Shown here: positions 6,432 through 6,659 of the stretch, one piece after another
Numbering within the stretch: the stretch's first letter is position 1
Layout of the letters: each line of letters begins with the position of its first letter
NCBI GenBank assembly: GCA_027036655.1
Contig: JALWEC010000488.1
Span: 1-6,659 of the forward strand
Direction: 5' to 3'
DNA from: Melioribacteraceae bacterium
GTDB taxonomy: Bacteria > Bacteroidota > Ignavibacteria > Ignavibacteriales > Melioribacteraceae
DNA length: 6,659 nucleotides
Notes under the pieces: model-generated
Told to the model about the DNA's origin: nothing
The model's input: only the letters and a program-made list of their open reading frames with translations
The model's database searches: none
Position numbers and translations under genes: made by a program

Positions 6432-6659
6432 TTACGGAACTTCAACATTGTTCAAAATTTCGGAAATTATATTTTCGGAAGTCAGTTCTTCCGCTTCAGC
6501 TTCGTAGGTAACCGCAATTCTATGACGCAAAACATCATAGGCAATTGCGCGTATATCTTCGGGAATTACATATCCGCGCCTTTTAATAAACGCCATTGCT
6601 TTCGCGCCTTCGGCAAGACTTAACGTAGCTCTCGGCGAAGCTCCGTAAGCGATTAATTC
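6432..6659 (-). CDS. MoxR-family AAA+ ATPase, C-terminal fragment (5' part outside window)
   Basis: Only the last 75 codons and a TAA stop are in the window; the reading frame is open to the right edge. The translated segment starts ELIAYGASPRATLSLAEGAK, continues with RRGYVIPEDIRAIAYDVLRH and ends EILNNVEVP. The G-A-S-P-R motif, the 'G-Y-V-x-P-E-D-I' motif and the 'V-L-R-H-R-I' motif are hallmarks of the lid subdomain that closes MoxR-type AAA+ ATPases. The Walker A and B motifs would lie upstream and cannot be checked. MoxR ATPases are known as cytosolic chaperone-like partners of VWA-domain proteins, and this one heads a run of VWA genes, as in most Bat operons. Its stop lies 9 nt before the DUF58 start and in the same frame. 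Family assignment is firm; the precise client is inferred from context. Confidence 0.95.
   Translation of the reverse strand, partial: ELIAYGASPRATLSLAEGAKAMAFIKRRGYVIPEDIRAIAYDVLRHRIAVTYEAEAEELTSENIISEILNNVEVP

Noticed and set aside
1..6659. A wholly new defence or signalling system built on MoxR and VWA proteins
   Set aside because: MoxR-VWA modules do occur in defence islands, but the order, domain content and BatC/BatD partners match the known Bat operon. No nuclease, toxin or mobile-element gene is present.
1..6659. CRISPR arrays, tRNA or rRNA genes, insertion sequences, internal terminators
   Set aside because: No direct repeats with spacers, no RNA gene motifs and no transposase; gaps between genes are at most 9 nt, leaving no room for an intergenic terminator hairpin.

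Overview
The window holds one uninterrupted gene cluster. Every supported gene lies on the minus strand, so transcription runs from high to low coordinates. In transcription order it contains the 3' end of a MoxR-type AAA+ ATPase gene, a DUF58 protein, a membrane-anchored protein with no settled name, two tandem VWA proteins (BatA, BatB), a TPR protein (BatC), and a BatD protein that runs off the left edge. This is the Bat ('Bacteroides aerotolerance') operon layout known from Bacteroidota, Ignavibacteria and relatives. The system is described, although its biochemical role is poorly understood.

Organism: the AT-leaning composition, the moxR-DUF58-X-batA-batB-batC-batD order, the BatC ending in K-D-W and the very Lys/Asn/Gln-rich BatC tail suggest a low-GC member of the Bacteroidota/Ignavibacteria/Chlorobi group. 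This is inference from gene content; no rRNA or species marker is present.

Layout: 6659-6432 is the MoxR C-terminal lid; 6422-5547 is DUF58; 5550-4597 is the signal-anchored protein with a cytosolic helical domain; 4613-3612 is BatA; 3604-2567 is BatB; 2570-1815 is BatC; 1809-1 is BatD without its stop. Junctions are overlaps of 4, 17 and 4 nt or gaps of 5 to 9 nt. There is no room for internal terminators or conventional intergenic promoters, and the longest non-coding stretch is 9 nt. The promoter must lie upstream of the window, beyond moxR.

How the parts may fit together (family knowledge plus inference): MoxR ATPases typically act as chaperones with VWA-domain partners. Here DUF58 is a soluble cytosolic VWA-like protein. 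BatA and BatB are inner-membrane VWA proteins whose metal-binding motifs (DxSxS, Thr, Asp) are intact. BatC would be a secreted periplasmic TPR scaffold. BatD and the unnamed protein each carry a periplasmic beta-type region, one membrane span and a cytosolic helical domain. A direct comparison shows that those two cytosolic domains resemble each other, which is the most useful non-obvious observation here. The other notable points are a 74-residue BatC tract built only from Lys, Gln, Asn and Asp, and a start-codon correction for batA.
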